Source: Rhyzopertha dominica
Taxonomy: Eukaryota; Arthropoda; Insecta; Coleoptera; Bostrichidae
Reading direction: 5' to 3'
Length of the DNA stretch: 64,000 bases
NCBI GenBank assembly: GCA_025024175.1
Contig: QCXZ01000137.1
Span: 61,654,911-61,718,910, forward strand
The stretch's first letter is position 1. Every line of letters begins with the position of its first letter. Under the pieces are notes generated by a model. It made no database searches. It was not told the origin of the DNA and worked only from the letters and a program-made list of their open reading frames with translations. Positions 1-10,700 of this stretch are shown here, in pieces. The position numbers and the translations under genes were made by a program.

Positions 1-3000
1 CACCACACAATTCGAGGCGTGGAATGGTGATTGTTTTTAGAGGTGCAACCTTGGTCTTTGAACAGAGAAGATGTACATGCATTTTATTGCTACAATCCCT
101 TGAGCGAATGTACACACAAGCGCCATAGGATTTTTTGCTGCTATCGGAAAATCCATGAATTTCAAGTAAAGTTGGATTGTTACAAATGACTTGTCGGGGA
201 ATATGTATGTCGTTTATCTTAGACAATTCGTGACAATATTGATACCATTGAGATTCCAGTTCTGGAGGGAGCGGATCATCCCACCCTATCTGTAGCATCC
301 ACAGTTGCTGAATGAAAGATTTGGCAAATATGGTAGAAGGTGTTAGGAATCCCATTGGATCGAATATCATTGATATAAATGACAAAACTGTACGCTTGCA
401 TGGCGGTTTGTCTAGTGGAAAATCCCGAATTTTGTAAAGGAACTCGTCTGAATAACTATTGTATAACAGACCCAGGGTTTTGGAATTCTGATTAGGGCCA
501 AAGTCAAGAATGTTGTTGGATATGTCAGTCTGGTGAACAGATTTGAGAAGATCTGGGTTATTAGAATTCCACTTACGTAGTGTAAACCCACCAGATTGGA
601 GAATCTGGGAAATAGTTTCGCAGATGTGAATTCCATCCTCAACTGTTTTGCAACTGGTTAGAAGGTCATCGCAATACATGTCCTTACGAATTATTGCTGA
701 AATATCTGGATGACGTTCTTCAAAGATATTTGCCAACTCAAAGAGGCAGCGTATGGCAAGAAAACTGGAAGACCTTTCGCCATATGTTACGGTGCATAGT
801 TCATACACCTTCAGCGGTAATGAAGGGTCAGTTCTCCAGAAAATCCTTTGGAGAGGGCGTTGAGATGGGGTAATCCAAACAGATCTATACATTTTCGAAC
901 AATCACTGGACAGTACATACTGGAATCTTCTGAATCGAAGAAGGATTGCGAAAAGATCGTCCTGCAAGATGGGTCCATTCAATTGGATATCGTTAAAAGA
1001 TACTCCACTGGAAGAAGGAGCGCTTGAATTGAACACAACTCGCAGTTTTGTTGTGAGACTATCCTCTTTATAGATGCCATGATGAGGAATGTAAAATTCT
1101 GTACTATCAGGAGGAATATCTTGATTAACTTCAATCATGTGACCAAGTGATTCATATTCGGACATGAAATCGTCATACATGGATTTAAGTTTCTGATTGC
1201 GCTGCAATCGTCTTTCTAATGAGAGAAACTGTTTAGAAGCGCCTTGCTTCGATTCTCCTAAAACTTCAGGAGACGAGTTTAGGGGAATGGTGACAATGAA
1301 GCGTCCATGGGGATCACGCCTGGTATTTGCCACGAAATGAGTTTCGCATTCCAATTCTTCTGGACTGAAACGTTTGGAGGAAGCAATATTTTCGATTTCC
1401 CAAAACTGCTGCATTTGCTTGGACAAATCTAATACGGTGAGACCACAAATGGTCTCAGAATCGTTCGCTGTGGAGGAACAGTGCCCTGATATGACATAAC
1501 CGAGATGAGTATTATAAATTAGTGGGAATGAGTCAATATAGGGTTGATCGACTGCTAGGAGTTTCCAAAAGATCTCCACTCCCAGAAGGATGTCAATTCT
1601 GGTGCCCTCATGGAACCTTGGATTGGCAAGGGGAATGTCTTTAGGAAATATTTCCGTGTTAGCATTGATAGATACTGGTGGTAAGCGATTAGTTATGTTT
1701 TGCAACAAAAGAAAGGATAATGTGAAATTGAAGTCGCTATGAATGGACTTGATTCGTGCGCAGGTGGACTGAGAAACCTTGGTCTTGGCTTCGTTAATTC
1801 CGGAAACAGGAATGTTTTCACTGAGAGTGGGGAGTTTCAATTTGTTACATAATGAAACAGTCATATATGATTGTTGAGAACCTGAGTCTAACAAGGCTGT
1901 GCACCTGTGAGGTTGACCCCTGAAATCATAGATGATGACTACAGCTGTTGGTAGAATATGATAACTACCCTTCGTGCCTACTTCGACTGGTAGACTGGAT
2001 GCTGTAGCTAAAGTAGCATTAGCATTATCACTGCCCTTTTCGCGAGAATCAACAACGACAGTCGATAATGAAGATTGATTATCGAATGGTTGAGTTTTGA
2101 CATCATTTGTCCTTTTTGAAAAGTGATTGTGAAGAAAGGTGGAGTGAAAATTGGAGCATTTTCTACAATGACCACTTTTGCATGCCTTAAGATCATGACC
2201 GGAGCGCAGACAATTTGTACACAATTTGTGTTTGTTTACATGATTCATACGCTCATCTTCGTTCATTTCCATGAACAGCTTGCATCTGAATACAGGATGG
2301 TTGTTCTTGCAAATAGAACAAGCCACTTCTTGATCGTGTGATGATAAGCAAGTTACATGTGGAGTTTTATTTTTAAACCTTTTAGGAGATGAACCTATGC
2401 TACTAGATTGAATAGCTGGTCTTTCAATTTTCTCTAAAAGAGCACAGCGTTTTTCAAGGAATTCAAGTAAGAATGAAATGTCGACAACTTCTACCTTAGA
2501 AGAATCGATCTCCCACTCACGTTTGCTGTGATAATCAAATTTTTCCACAATCAAGTACTGAATGATACTATACCAGGAGGATGTTGGTTCGCCTAAGGAC
2601 TCCAATGCTCGAAGATGGGCCTGTAGGGAATCTGAGAGAGCTCTTAGGTTCGAAGCCGATTCCTTCTGTATTTTAGGAAATTCTACTATACCTTTGACGT
2701 GGTTATGAATCAACAGTTTTTTGTTTTTATAACGTTTTTCTAAAAGTGTGAGTGCTACTTGATAGTTTGATGATACAACATCTAAATGTTCAATTACTTT
2801 CGAGGGTTCAGGACTCAAACACGATTTCAGATATAAATATTTTGACATATCATCTAACTGACTATTATTGTGCACTAGAGACTTGAAACTTTCATAAAAG
2901 CTGGGAAAATTTTCCGGCTTTCCATCGAATGTTTGAATCTTTAGCACAGGAAGCTTAACTATGCTTGACGCGTTCGTAATCTGCAGGTCGTTAACATTTT

Positions 3001-3415
3001 CTGAAACATTATTTGCATGTATGCTAGAAATACTGCCGCTAGATGATGAATCTGCTCTTTCAAGTTTAAAACCTTTAGAAATACGCGCTTTATTTAACAT
3101 GCAACGCGCCTTGGCAACAATGTCATGTAATTCATTTTCGAAATCATTGAATTCCGCATACCGCTGCTCTACACAATCGTCAGTATCGAGTTCAATAATT
3201 TCGGCATTGACGGCTTCGAACTGTTGCAGGGTTTCTTGTATTGTATTAGTTCGCGACTCTAGTTGTAATATTTCTGAATCTGACAATTCATTTTCCCCTA
3301 CATGGTCGTGCGTTTGGGAAGCTTCTAATTTCGAAATAAACTCTTTAAAGTTTGTCATACGGCCCTTAATTTGACCTCGCTTACGAATTAGATTTTTTAT
3401 ACTGGGTTGAGACAT
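1..3415 (-). CDS. BEL/Pao retrotransposon gag-pol polyprotein, partial (runs off the left edge)
   Basis: A single frame stays open from the ATG at 3413-3415 to the window edge, 1138 codons with no stop; I checked every codon. Order of domains: gag-like N-terminus; cysteine/histidine zinc-knuckle region at about residues 363-430 (CSICKNNH, CTNCLRSGH, CRKCSNFH); retroviral-type aspartic protease with LLDSGSQ near residue 506; Pao-type reverse transcriptase from about residue 780 with the catalytic pair in YCDD at 914-917; start of RNase H near 1084 (HGFSDSSKKSYGA) and the family-typical IPRLELCG at the edge. The rest of RNase H, the integrase and the left LTR lie outside. YCDD in place of the common YVDD is a small oddity. 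The open frame suggests recent insertion. It is antisense to the ADAM gene and probably lies in one of its upstream introns (inference). Confidence 0.93.
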   Translation of the reverse strand, partial: MSQPSIKNLIRKRGQIKGRMTNFKEFISKLEASQTHDHVGENELSDSEILQLESRTNTIQETLQQFEAVNAEIIELDTDDCVEQRYAEFNDFENELHDIVAKARCMLNKARISKGFKLERADSSSSGSISSIHANNVSENVNDLQITNASSIVKLPVLKIQTFDGKPENFPSFYESFKSLVHNNSQLDDMSKYLYLKSCLSPEPSKVIEHLDVVSSNYQVALTLLEKRYKNKKLLIHNHVKGIVEFPKIQKESASNLRALSDSLQAHLRALESLGEPTSSWYSIIQYLIVEKFDYHSKREWEIDSSKVEVVDISFLLEFLEKRCALLEKIERPAIQSSSIGSSPKRFKNKTPHVTCLSSHDQEVACSICKNNHPVFRCKLFMEMNEDERMNHVNKHKLCTNCLRSGHDLKACKSGHCRKCSNFHSTFLHNHFSKRTNDVKTQPFDNQSSLSTVVVDSREKGSDNANATLATASSLPVEVGTKGSYHILPTAVVIIYDFRGQPHRCTALLDSGSQQSYMTVSLCNKLKLPTLSENIPVSGINEAKTKVSQSTCARIKSIHSDFNFTLSFLLLQNITNRLPPVSINANTEIFPKDIPLANPRFHEGTRIDILLGVEIFWKLLAVDQPYIDSFPLIYNTHLGYVISGHCSSTANDSETICGLTVLDLSKQMQQFWEIENIASSKRFSPEELECETHFVANTRRDPHGRFIVTIPLNSSPEVLGESKQGASKQFLSLERRLQRNQKLKSMYDDFMSEYESLGHMIEVNQDIPPDSTEFYIPHHGIYKEDSLTTKLRVVFNSSAPSSSGVSFNDIQLNGPILQDDLFAILLRFRRFQYVLSSDCSKMYRSVWITPSQRPLQRIFWRTDPSLPLKVYELCTVTYGERSSSFLAIRCLFELANIFEERHPDISAIIRKDMYCDDLLTSCKTVEDGIHICETISQILQSGGFTLRKWNSNNPDLLKSVHQTDISNNILDFGPNQNSKTLGLLYNSYSDEFLYKIRDFPLDKPPCKRTVLSFISMIFDPMGFLTPSTIFAKSFIQQLWMLQIGWDDPLPPELESQWYQYCHELSKINDIHIPRQVICNNPTLLEIHGFSDSSKKSYGACVYIRSRDCSNKMHVHLLCSKTKVAPLKTITIPRLELCG

Positions 3416-3791
3416 TGTTTAGAACCGAACTGAATCTAAATAACCGACAAAGATAGAGGCGGTGTCGTAAAGAATAAGAAAGGGATAGATAAACGATGGG
3501 TACTTGCGTTTTATTGCGTCCTTGGCTTGGATTCCACAGAAGCAGGTGCAAGCGGATTTGAACAGCTGACTGACCAATCGCTGGTGCCCGTGCTTGGCGC
3601 GTTTGCTTGTCACGAACCGCTTGTAGATTGCTGGGTCCGTGTTGCGCATCCGCAACCTTGTGCCACGAAGCCGCTTTTGGTTGCTTTGCCGGCTGCCGGT
3701 GAATGCTGTGTAACTGCGGAGCACCCTGAGCAGAGTATTCCGATTTCCGATGCGAATGTGATTCTTATCGGGCTCGAATGGACCAAATTTA
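3416..3791 (-). other. BEL/Pao leader with PBS-like motif and upstream ORF
   Basis: This is the segment between the LTR candidate and the gag-pol start. Read on the minus strand, the LTR end is followed after four bases by TTTGGTCCATTCGAGCC, which resembles the TGG-starting primer-binding region of BEL/Pao elements. A minus-strand ORF of 101 codons (3724 to 3419) is in the same frame as gag-pol and ends TAA, then ACA, then the gag-pol ATG. Its translation matches no family I recognise. The leader is relatively GC-rich for this window. Confidence 0.55.
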
Positions 3792-4010
3792 TGTTGAGAA
3801 TGATCCCAACTAGTATTAATGAACAGTGATGCAACAAAAAGACAAAACGTATACTTGTCCGTATTTTATTGCGAGTTTCGGTACGGTACAACTAGATTCG
3901 ACAGCGGCTACCGAACGAATGTATTTTTAGCGGAAACGGAACACATTACATTAGTTCCCGCTAGGCGGCGCTGTGCGTTACCAACATAAAGTAACTAAAT
4001 ATCCTGAACA
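3792..4010 (-). repeat. Candidate 5' LTR of the BEL/Pao element (219 bp)
   Basis: On the minus strand the segment starts TGTTCAGGATATTTAG and ends TCTCAACA, giving TGTT...AACA termini. An AATAAA polyadenylation signal lies inside (CGCAATAAAATACGG, about 3860-3875), as expected for an LTR. It lies directly upstream of the PBS-like motif and the gag-pol frame. The partner LTR is outside the window, so the boundaries rest on termini and context. The five bases beyond 4010 (attat) are the predicted target-site duplication. Confidence 0.6.
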
Positions 4011-7000
4011 ATTATTTTCGAACGGAAGTTATTGCATGTAGTCGCCTAGAAAAAAAAGTAATTGGTCTTTTTCACAGTTTTTTTGTTCTGTAAGTAGACA
4101 ACTGAATACTCCTATAATATCTATCTTAACAGTGGGTATTGATATTTACTTTAATGTCAAAAAGGAACATACGTACTTCATATTAACACATGCAAAAAGC
4201 AATAATTTAATACTATATTATTTTATTATCCAAAATAAGAAAAACGATCTAAATGAAGTTTATATAATACTAGGTAGATCTATACAACTTTTGCTGTAAA
4301 CCTTTCGTTGATAAGCTTGATCAGCAGAAAATTATTATTATTATTATACTCAAAATACGGCTTACAATTAAATAGCTTTATTCTTTTTTCGAAGAAGAAG
4401 ACGGTATAAACGAATAAAAATCTTATCATTATATAAGCCGATTAACAACTATTCTCTTTGACGATTACCAACTGCAACAAATCACCGTGGGGTACAAATG
4501 AGTTTGTGATTACTGCCTATTAAAACTAAAACTCAATCGACGGTTCAATCCAGCTTGCTCATTTGACACTTCATAACAACTCGAAGTAAAGCGTATAACC
4601 GATTAGCACCTTCAGCATCTACCCTAGTCCACAGGTCGCACAACCAACACAAAGCTTTCGAGAGTTTGCTTTAGCACGCTTCCCTAAGAGTGGCTAATTA
4701 CGCAAGGATGAGCGCAGTGGATTGCCGAGCTTTGCTTGCAATTACCACATATCTAATTGCTGCAATTATTGTTCAGCCGACCTGAAGAGATGTTCAGCGA
4801 CGCGTACAGAACTTGAGGATAAACATGCCAGAAAGTGGGGGGGATGGCGACGAGCCATGCAAACGAGTGTGAAAGATAATGCTTGCATAACACATGTTGG
4901 TGTGGGTATTGTTTCGCGAAGCACTGTGCCATACGGAAGCACGTGTTAAGTAGACTAAGTATCACAGAGGGCAAGGACACATTTTGCTAAAGATCTTCAA
5001 ACATGACCTGGATTGTTTTTGGGTTAACTCCACTTCTTTGGTCATTTGTTGTTGGCTCGCTACATTCTCTTTGCTACACATTCTTGAAATGTTCTTTCCG
5101 ACATCGTCGAGAGCTTACGTTTTCTATTTGAAAATGCCGCCACGCATCTTTAGAATGGATCACAATTGTCGTACCTAAACTGAATTCAATTCTATCGGAT
5201 TTTAAACAAGCTTGTGTACTTCCTATAGGATATTGAAAGTCTTATTAGAAGGTACCCCTTTTGTATGTTGCATTCAATGTACATAGAAGGTTAGCAAAGA
5301 AAACATTCAATGTTTAAATTTCCTCCTCAGTTGTCACTCTTATACGGTTAACAAAATAAGTAACACACAAGTACGTTACATTTCCTTTATATAATCGTTG
5401 CTTAGAAAGCAATTATCATACTTTAGTGTATAATCGCGATCGATCTCGTGATGCCTCTCCGAAGGCACAAGATGGTGGCGTGATTCTTGCAGCCCATAAG
5501 AAACTAAGCAGTTAGCTAAGGCAGGTAGGTGAAACTTTAATGGAGAAGATTTATGGTGAACAGTAAATTTTGAAAATAGCGAAAGCCTTAGAATCCGTCT
5601 ATCGGCCACCACTTGAAAATATATCATTTCATTTTTGTATCTCTGAGATTAAATATATTAAGATAAGTAACGTGAATGAAAAGTTAGTTGTATGTGGTGA
5701 CTTCAGTCTATTATTCATATTCTATTTTATTTAGATCACTAACTTTTATCGATTGCTTCGGTGAATTTCTACCTTTCAATAGAAAGATGTTAAGAGCCCA
5801 GGCTATGTGCTGGTTGCTGTTAAAAGTGATAATGTTATTTTTAGGTATTTTCTTGCACATCTTTGTACACAGTCCATCATAACCACTGTGGATTTAGTAG
5901 TTGACAATAAGTTATATTCGACAAAAATCGAACTGTTCTTAACTAGGATTAGCTGATTTGGTAATAAAGAACTTGCAGAAATAAAACACGACGTCGAACT
6001 TATTCTTTCAATAGATAGTTCATATATAGATTTTAATTTCTACGGGTAATTAAACAAAAATTATTAGATACTCAGCTTTTCCTATCACTTGGATTATCTA
6101 ACATTGCTACTGATCCTAAATCCTTTAGCTTCTAGTAAGCGTTTAGTCATTTTGTAGCCTTCCTAGAAATATGATCTATAATAGTTTCTGAACTTCCATG
6201 TTTGTCTTTGTTAATGCCAATGTGCATAACCGTTTGAAAAATCAGATTTTTTTACCATAATTTGGTCGAGTGCCGTCTTATTATCAGAATTATATACTTA
6301 TACGTACTAAGTTATTCTAGTATCGAGTCGTTATTATATGATCATATATATTAAAAATTAAGTCGTGTGTTGATGTTTACCGGCATGGATTTCTGAATGA
6401 ACTTCCTGTGGACACAGATCTATTTACCTGTACCTACCCAACAACAGTATCTGCACTGATTTCACTAATGCGTTTGCTAAGATTGACCGTTATATTCCGA
6501 TCAATATTTATAAGGCATGGGAGTTGCTGATAGGTTCATTGCTTGGTTTTAATTATATCTTATCCTATACGGATAGACAAACATTTTTAAAACCTGTCAG
6601 ATTAAGTCTAACAATGTTGTATCTGAACGGTACTGCGCTCCTATTTTTAAATTGAAATTACGCGCCGCGCTAGTATGAGCCAGCATGCGGAAGAAGACGA
6701 ACTAATATATCGATTGCATCGACGAACGAACACAGCTGATCACCGCCAAGTGCTCCACGCGGCAATACTTTTCATTCTTCAATCTTCATTTTTCTTTGAA
6801 CCTTTGTTTTAAGTATTGCAGGGCTGGTGTTCATAGTCCATCAGTTTAGTATCTATTAAAATGACGTAAAATTGGTCAGCGTTTTTTATTCACTCGCTAG
6901 CGACGGTTTTTCCTCCAAACGAAAAAAGGGGAACGTTGCAAAGTGGGGTTAGAGGCATATACAGCATCGCCCCAACAGTATCCAGCTGATGTTCGTAGGG

Positions 7001-7606
7001 CTCTAGTGGCTCATTATTGTTTAACGTATATGCAAATTGTATATTTTAAGTATTTGAGTCTTGCAATCATATATCCATCCGTTGCTGCAGTTGTCTACTA
7101 CTTCAGTGAAATTTGGACAACCTTCATACATATTGCAGCGAAAACAGTTTTTATACAAATACCACAAGAAATAATACATTTGCACTATCTTTTGATTATA
7201 AATTCAATAATATTTGCATTAAAACAGTTAAGCTATTATAAACACCTTTGTGTAATATTTCATAAAAAAAATTAATCTCTAAATATATATCTCACATTAC
7301 TAGGAAAGCTAATAAACAGCTGGATTCATATTTATGTTTTGCTCTATATATAGATATCTATTATAAACCAAGATCAGTCAACATGTTTAAAATAAATTCC
7401 TAAGATACGCTAGCATCAAATTTCATCGTGGGTTTCTACGTGTGTACCCATGTTTTTATCTTTGAACTATGTCTTAGCTTAGCATTTTGAATGAATAAAT
7501 ATATGATCTCACATTAAAAGAACGACTGGCGAACCTCTATGGTCTATGCAATAGCACAAAGCACTACTTCTAAACAAATGTCTCTAATGATATGTTTTAT
7601 TTGCAG
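4011..7606. other. Gene-free stretch, probably ADAM intron
   Basis: AT-rich sequence with short frames only and no recognisable protein family or clear repeat boundary. The first recognised ADAM exon begins at 7607 in the middle of the metalloprotease domain, so earlier exons must lie to the left and this stretch is most simply intronic. I searched for the preceding exon (expected to encode a GGICE-like segment) and did not find it. Confidence 0.5.
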
Positions 7607-7735
7607 CACTACAGAGGCAGTATGAAGTCACTGAACACAGGAATAGTCACGCTCTTGAACTACGGCAAACACGTACCACCAGCGGTTTCCCATGTTACTC
7701 TGGCCCATGAAATTGGACACAATTTTGGATCACCA
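7607..7735 (+). CDS. Kul: ADAM exon A: catalytic domain up to [10 protein letters not shown]
   Basis: The acceptor is tttatttgcag and the donor is gtaagtg. It has 43 codons and ends in phase 0. It encodes [14 protein letters not shown] and then [10 protein letters not shown]. The third zinc-binding histidine is the first codon of the next exon, so the intron splits the HExxHxxGxxH motif exactly. Confidence 0.93.
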
Positions 7736-10700
7736 GTAAGTGCAATATTGTGAAATAAGCGAACATTTGTTAAGGTGTGCTTTAGAATGTTATCCTCTGT
7801 TAACAAAAAAGATCATATAAACAATGTTCTGAAAGACGAATTCTAAATTAAGTTCCACGGTTGCAAAAAGTACCTACCCTTTAAATATATATATTAATTT
7901 TATTTTAGGATGGGTGTTGCTAAATTCATTTTGTAACATTCGATTTAACGAAATTTACGGTTACTAAGAGCAGACAAACAAACAAATTTATGTTGACAAG
8001 TATTTTTTATTTTTATTTACAAAAATTGTCATGGCGTTCAGGGAATATAACGGTCGGCATTTTGGATTTTGCCCCGGTTTATAAAGGGGCTCGCCCCTGC
8101 AACCAACTACAAGGAATATAAGAACAACAAGGCCTATATGAAAGGGAATGGGACGTTTCGGTGCCGCCAGTTCGGGGCCGCCAGTTCGGGGTCGCCGTTT
8201 CGGTGCCGGACATTTCGTTGCCGGTCGTTTCGTTGCCGTTGATAATATATCATCAATCAGTTTTCTGAAATTCGTGTTTTTTATATAGCAAAATTAGAAT
8301 ATTTTACAATTTAATTTATACATTACATTATATTTAAAAAATATTGTTTCTAAGTATCTACATTTTTTTAATACAATACCTGGAACAATTATTAAATGGT
8401 GTCCACTGAACTTATTTGAATATATTTTTTATACAACATTAAGCGCGATCACAAAATTGAAATAAGTAATTTGGCATCGAAACAATTGGTCCCGAAGCGG
8501 CTGGTCCCGAAACATCCCGGCACCGAAACGGCCGGCACCGAAACAGCCGGCACCGAAACGGCGGCCCCGAAATAGCGGCCCCGAAACGGCAGCACCGAAA
8601 TGTCCTAGACCCTATATGAAAGGTAACCAACAACAAACAAGCTGCGTTACCGAGACCACTTTGTAATTGTTACATCTAAGATATTTTTACCTGGGAAAAA
8701 ATTAATTCATCGTTTCACAAAATACGAATCCTTTTTTTTATAAACCAACAGAATAGTAAATTTTATAAGCAAAACTATACCTTGCTAAATGAAAGATCCA
8801 GCATTCGCAGTTTTAAAATAAATCGAAGTTTTTTGTTTTTATAAATGTAATTCTTTACTGATTGGGAAAAAATATCTCGTTTTATTGTTTGTCGCGATCT
8901 CTGACTAATCTTGGCTATACTTCGTACTGCTCCGCAAATGCAAATTAATTGTTCGTCGAAGAAAATGACACTTTTAATCCTCATAAAATAATCTACTGTT
9001 ATTTTATGGGCAGAGAGTGAATACTTTTATTGTTAAATCATAACAATAGGTGTTGTTCGTCTCTAAAGCAATATTTAAAATTGGATTTATGATTTGTATA
9101 TTGGGAACTACCCCTTTTTAACTTACTGTAAATAGTTATACATTATTGTTTGTCTCTTTAAAAACGCTTCTTACATTTATTTTTATTTTAAACATGTAAC
9201 TTGATATATTTCTTACATTATGAAAAGAAACATCTCAATTAAACAGTGCAATATGTTCAGGATGTTTTATACTAGTACAGTACAAACTTATATTAGAGAG
9301 AAGATACTAAGCTTTGTTTAATCGAATTATATACTTTTAATATTAATGCGCATAAGGTAATATATATTTTCGTTTGTTTCAATATAATAAGTACAACGAC
9401 ACGTACTTATTTCGTAGAGCAAAATAAAAATTGCTCATACTATTTGCGCTGTAAAAGTGAGAAGGTAATATATATAGCAAAATTAATTCATAGAAACCCT
9501 TACTAGATTTTTCACCCTTTGATTAAAATCGCTAATAACTCTGGGCTTTGAAACTGATATACAAAACCCCACTTTAAAAGACTGCAATTTAATTGGCTTC
9601 ATAATTTTAAACGTAATTAACGATATTGACTGCACTGCACTTCATGAGCAATTATCCTCGTTGTTCATCCGACCAAAATTGTTGCTATGTATTTTAATCG
9701 ATTCGAAAAATGCAGAACCGGTGAACCTATACGTCTTGTTAAAATTGTGTTAGTAATTAACTTGTACAATTACAATTATTAAATATGTATAATACCAAAT
9801 TTTCAAGCTCCGAACCCAGATAATGTTCCATTTAATGATTTACGATTGTTTTCCAAAACAATTTTGGTTATACTAGAAGTACACCTTATTTTGTTATTAA
9901 CTTTTGCGTTATCAGATGAAATTTGGTACCATACCAAGTGCTGTAGCTGAAAATATTATTCGAAAAGAAAATCACGATTTCAACAGTTCCAAAACTTTTC
10001 TTCTTAGATATTTCCAGACAGGCTTAGNTCTGTCAGTATTATTTGAGCAAATACTGGCAGGTCTCTGACCAGAAAGTGTACAATCCTAAATAAAGAATGA
10101 ATGAAAAAAGGAAACANTTCGTTTAAAACGACATGTCTTGTTTCAAAGGCGCAAAGAGCCAGTCCTTCAAAATGTTTCAGAAGTTCAAGATCAAATGAAG
10201 AGTAACTTGTCTAGAAGCGAACTAGATTCTATTTATCATGTCTTCAAGTGTAATTGAAGGAAAATCACATCTTCGTCAGGTTAGGACCGTAACTGGTGAA
10301 GTGTCAGGTTTTCTGAAACCCTTGCTTCAAAATGCAAGAGTCCTATCTTGTTGAAACTACATGGAATCTATATCTATATCTTCGTTCAATTTTTTTTTCA
10401 AAAGTCTCGCGTGGATGTTAATAGACCAACGCTGTTTTCAGCTTGTCGCTTGACGTTTGCAGTGGGATATGGCTTTATCAGAAAAGAGTACTTGTACTTG
10501 TTTTCTTGATACGATGAGAGCTCGCCCTTTATTAGCCCGTTTGGAGTCAATATCAATTAATAGCTGAGAAAGCTGAATTCAGTACAGGTGACATTTTATG
10601 CCTTAAAGCGTTGTGCAACACTGGTCTCGCTTTTGCGTGTGGATATTCCACTACTGAACGCAATGCCAAAAGTTCTTTTTTTCTATTATAGCTGTGTTAA

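Noticed and set aside
6943..7275. 110-residue ORF just upstream of ADAM exon A
   Set aside because: No similarity to ADAM sequences, hydrophobic AT-driven composition, no splice sites that would join it in frame.
7621..7735. Alternative acceptor at 7619-7620 for ADAM exon A
   Set aside because: The acceptor at 7605-7606 has a better pyrimidine tract and keeps phase 0; the alternative shifts the frame.
8151..8603. Short repeats as a CRISPR array
   Set aside because: Repeats are contiguous, imperfect and inverted about a centre, with no unique spacers, in a eukaryotic intron.
8439..8636. 65-residue minus-strand ORF
   Set aside because: Its repetitive protein (RCRPFRCR type) is only the translation of the foldback repeat units.
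10030..10080. Shared phrase 'actggcaggtc' with 42360
   Set aside because: Match is short; suggests a common repeat end but too little to define an element.
10261..10290. CTGACGA on the minus strand
   Set aside because: No matching stem II, GAAA or stem I partner.
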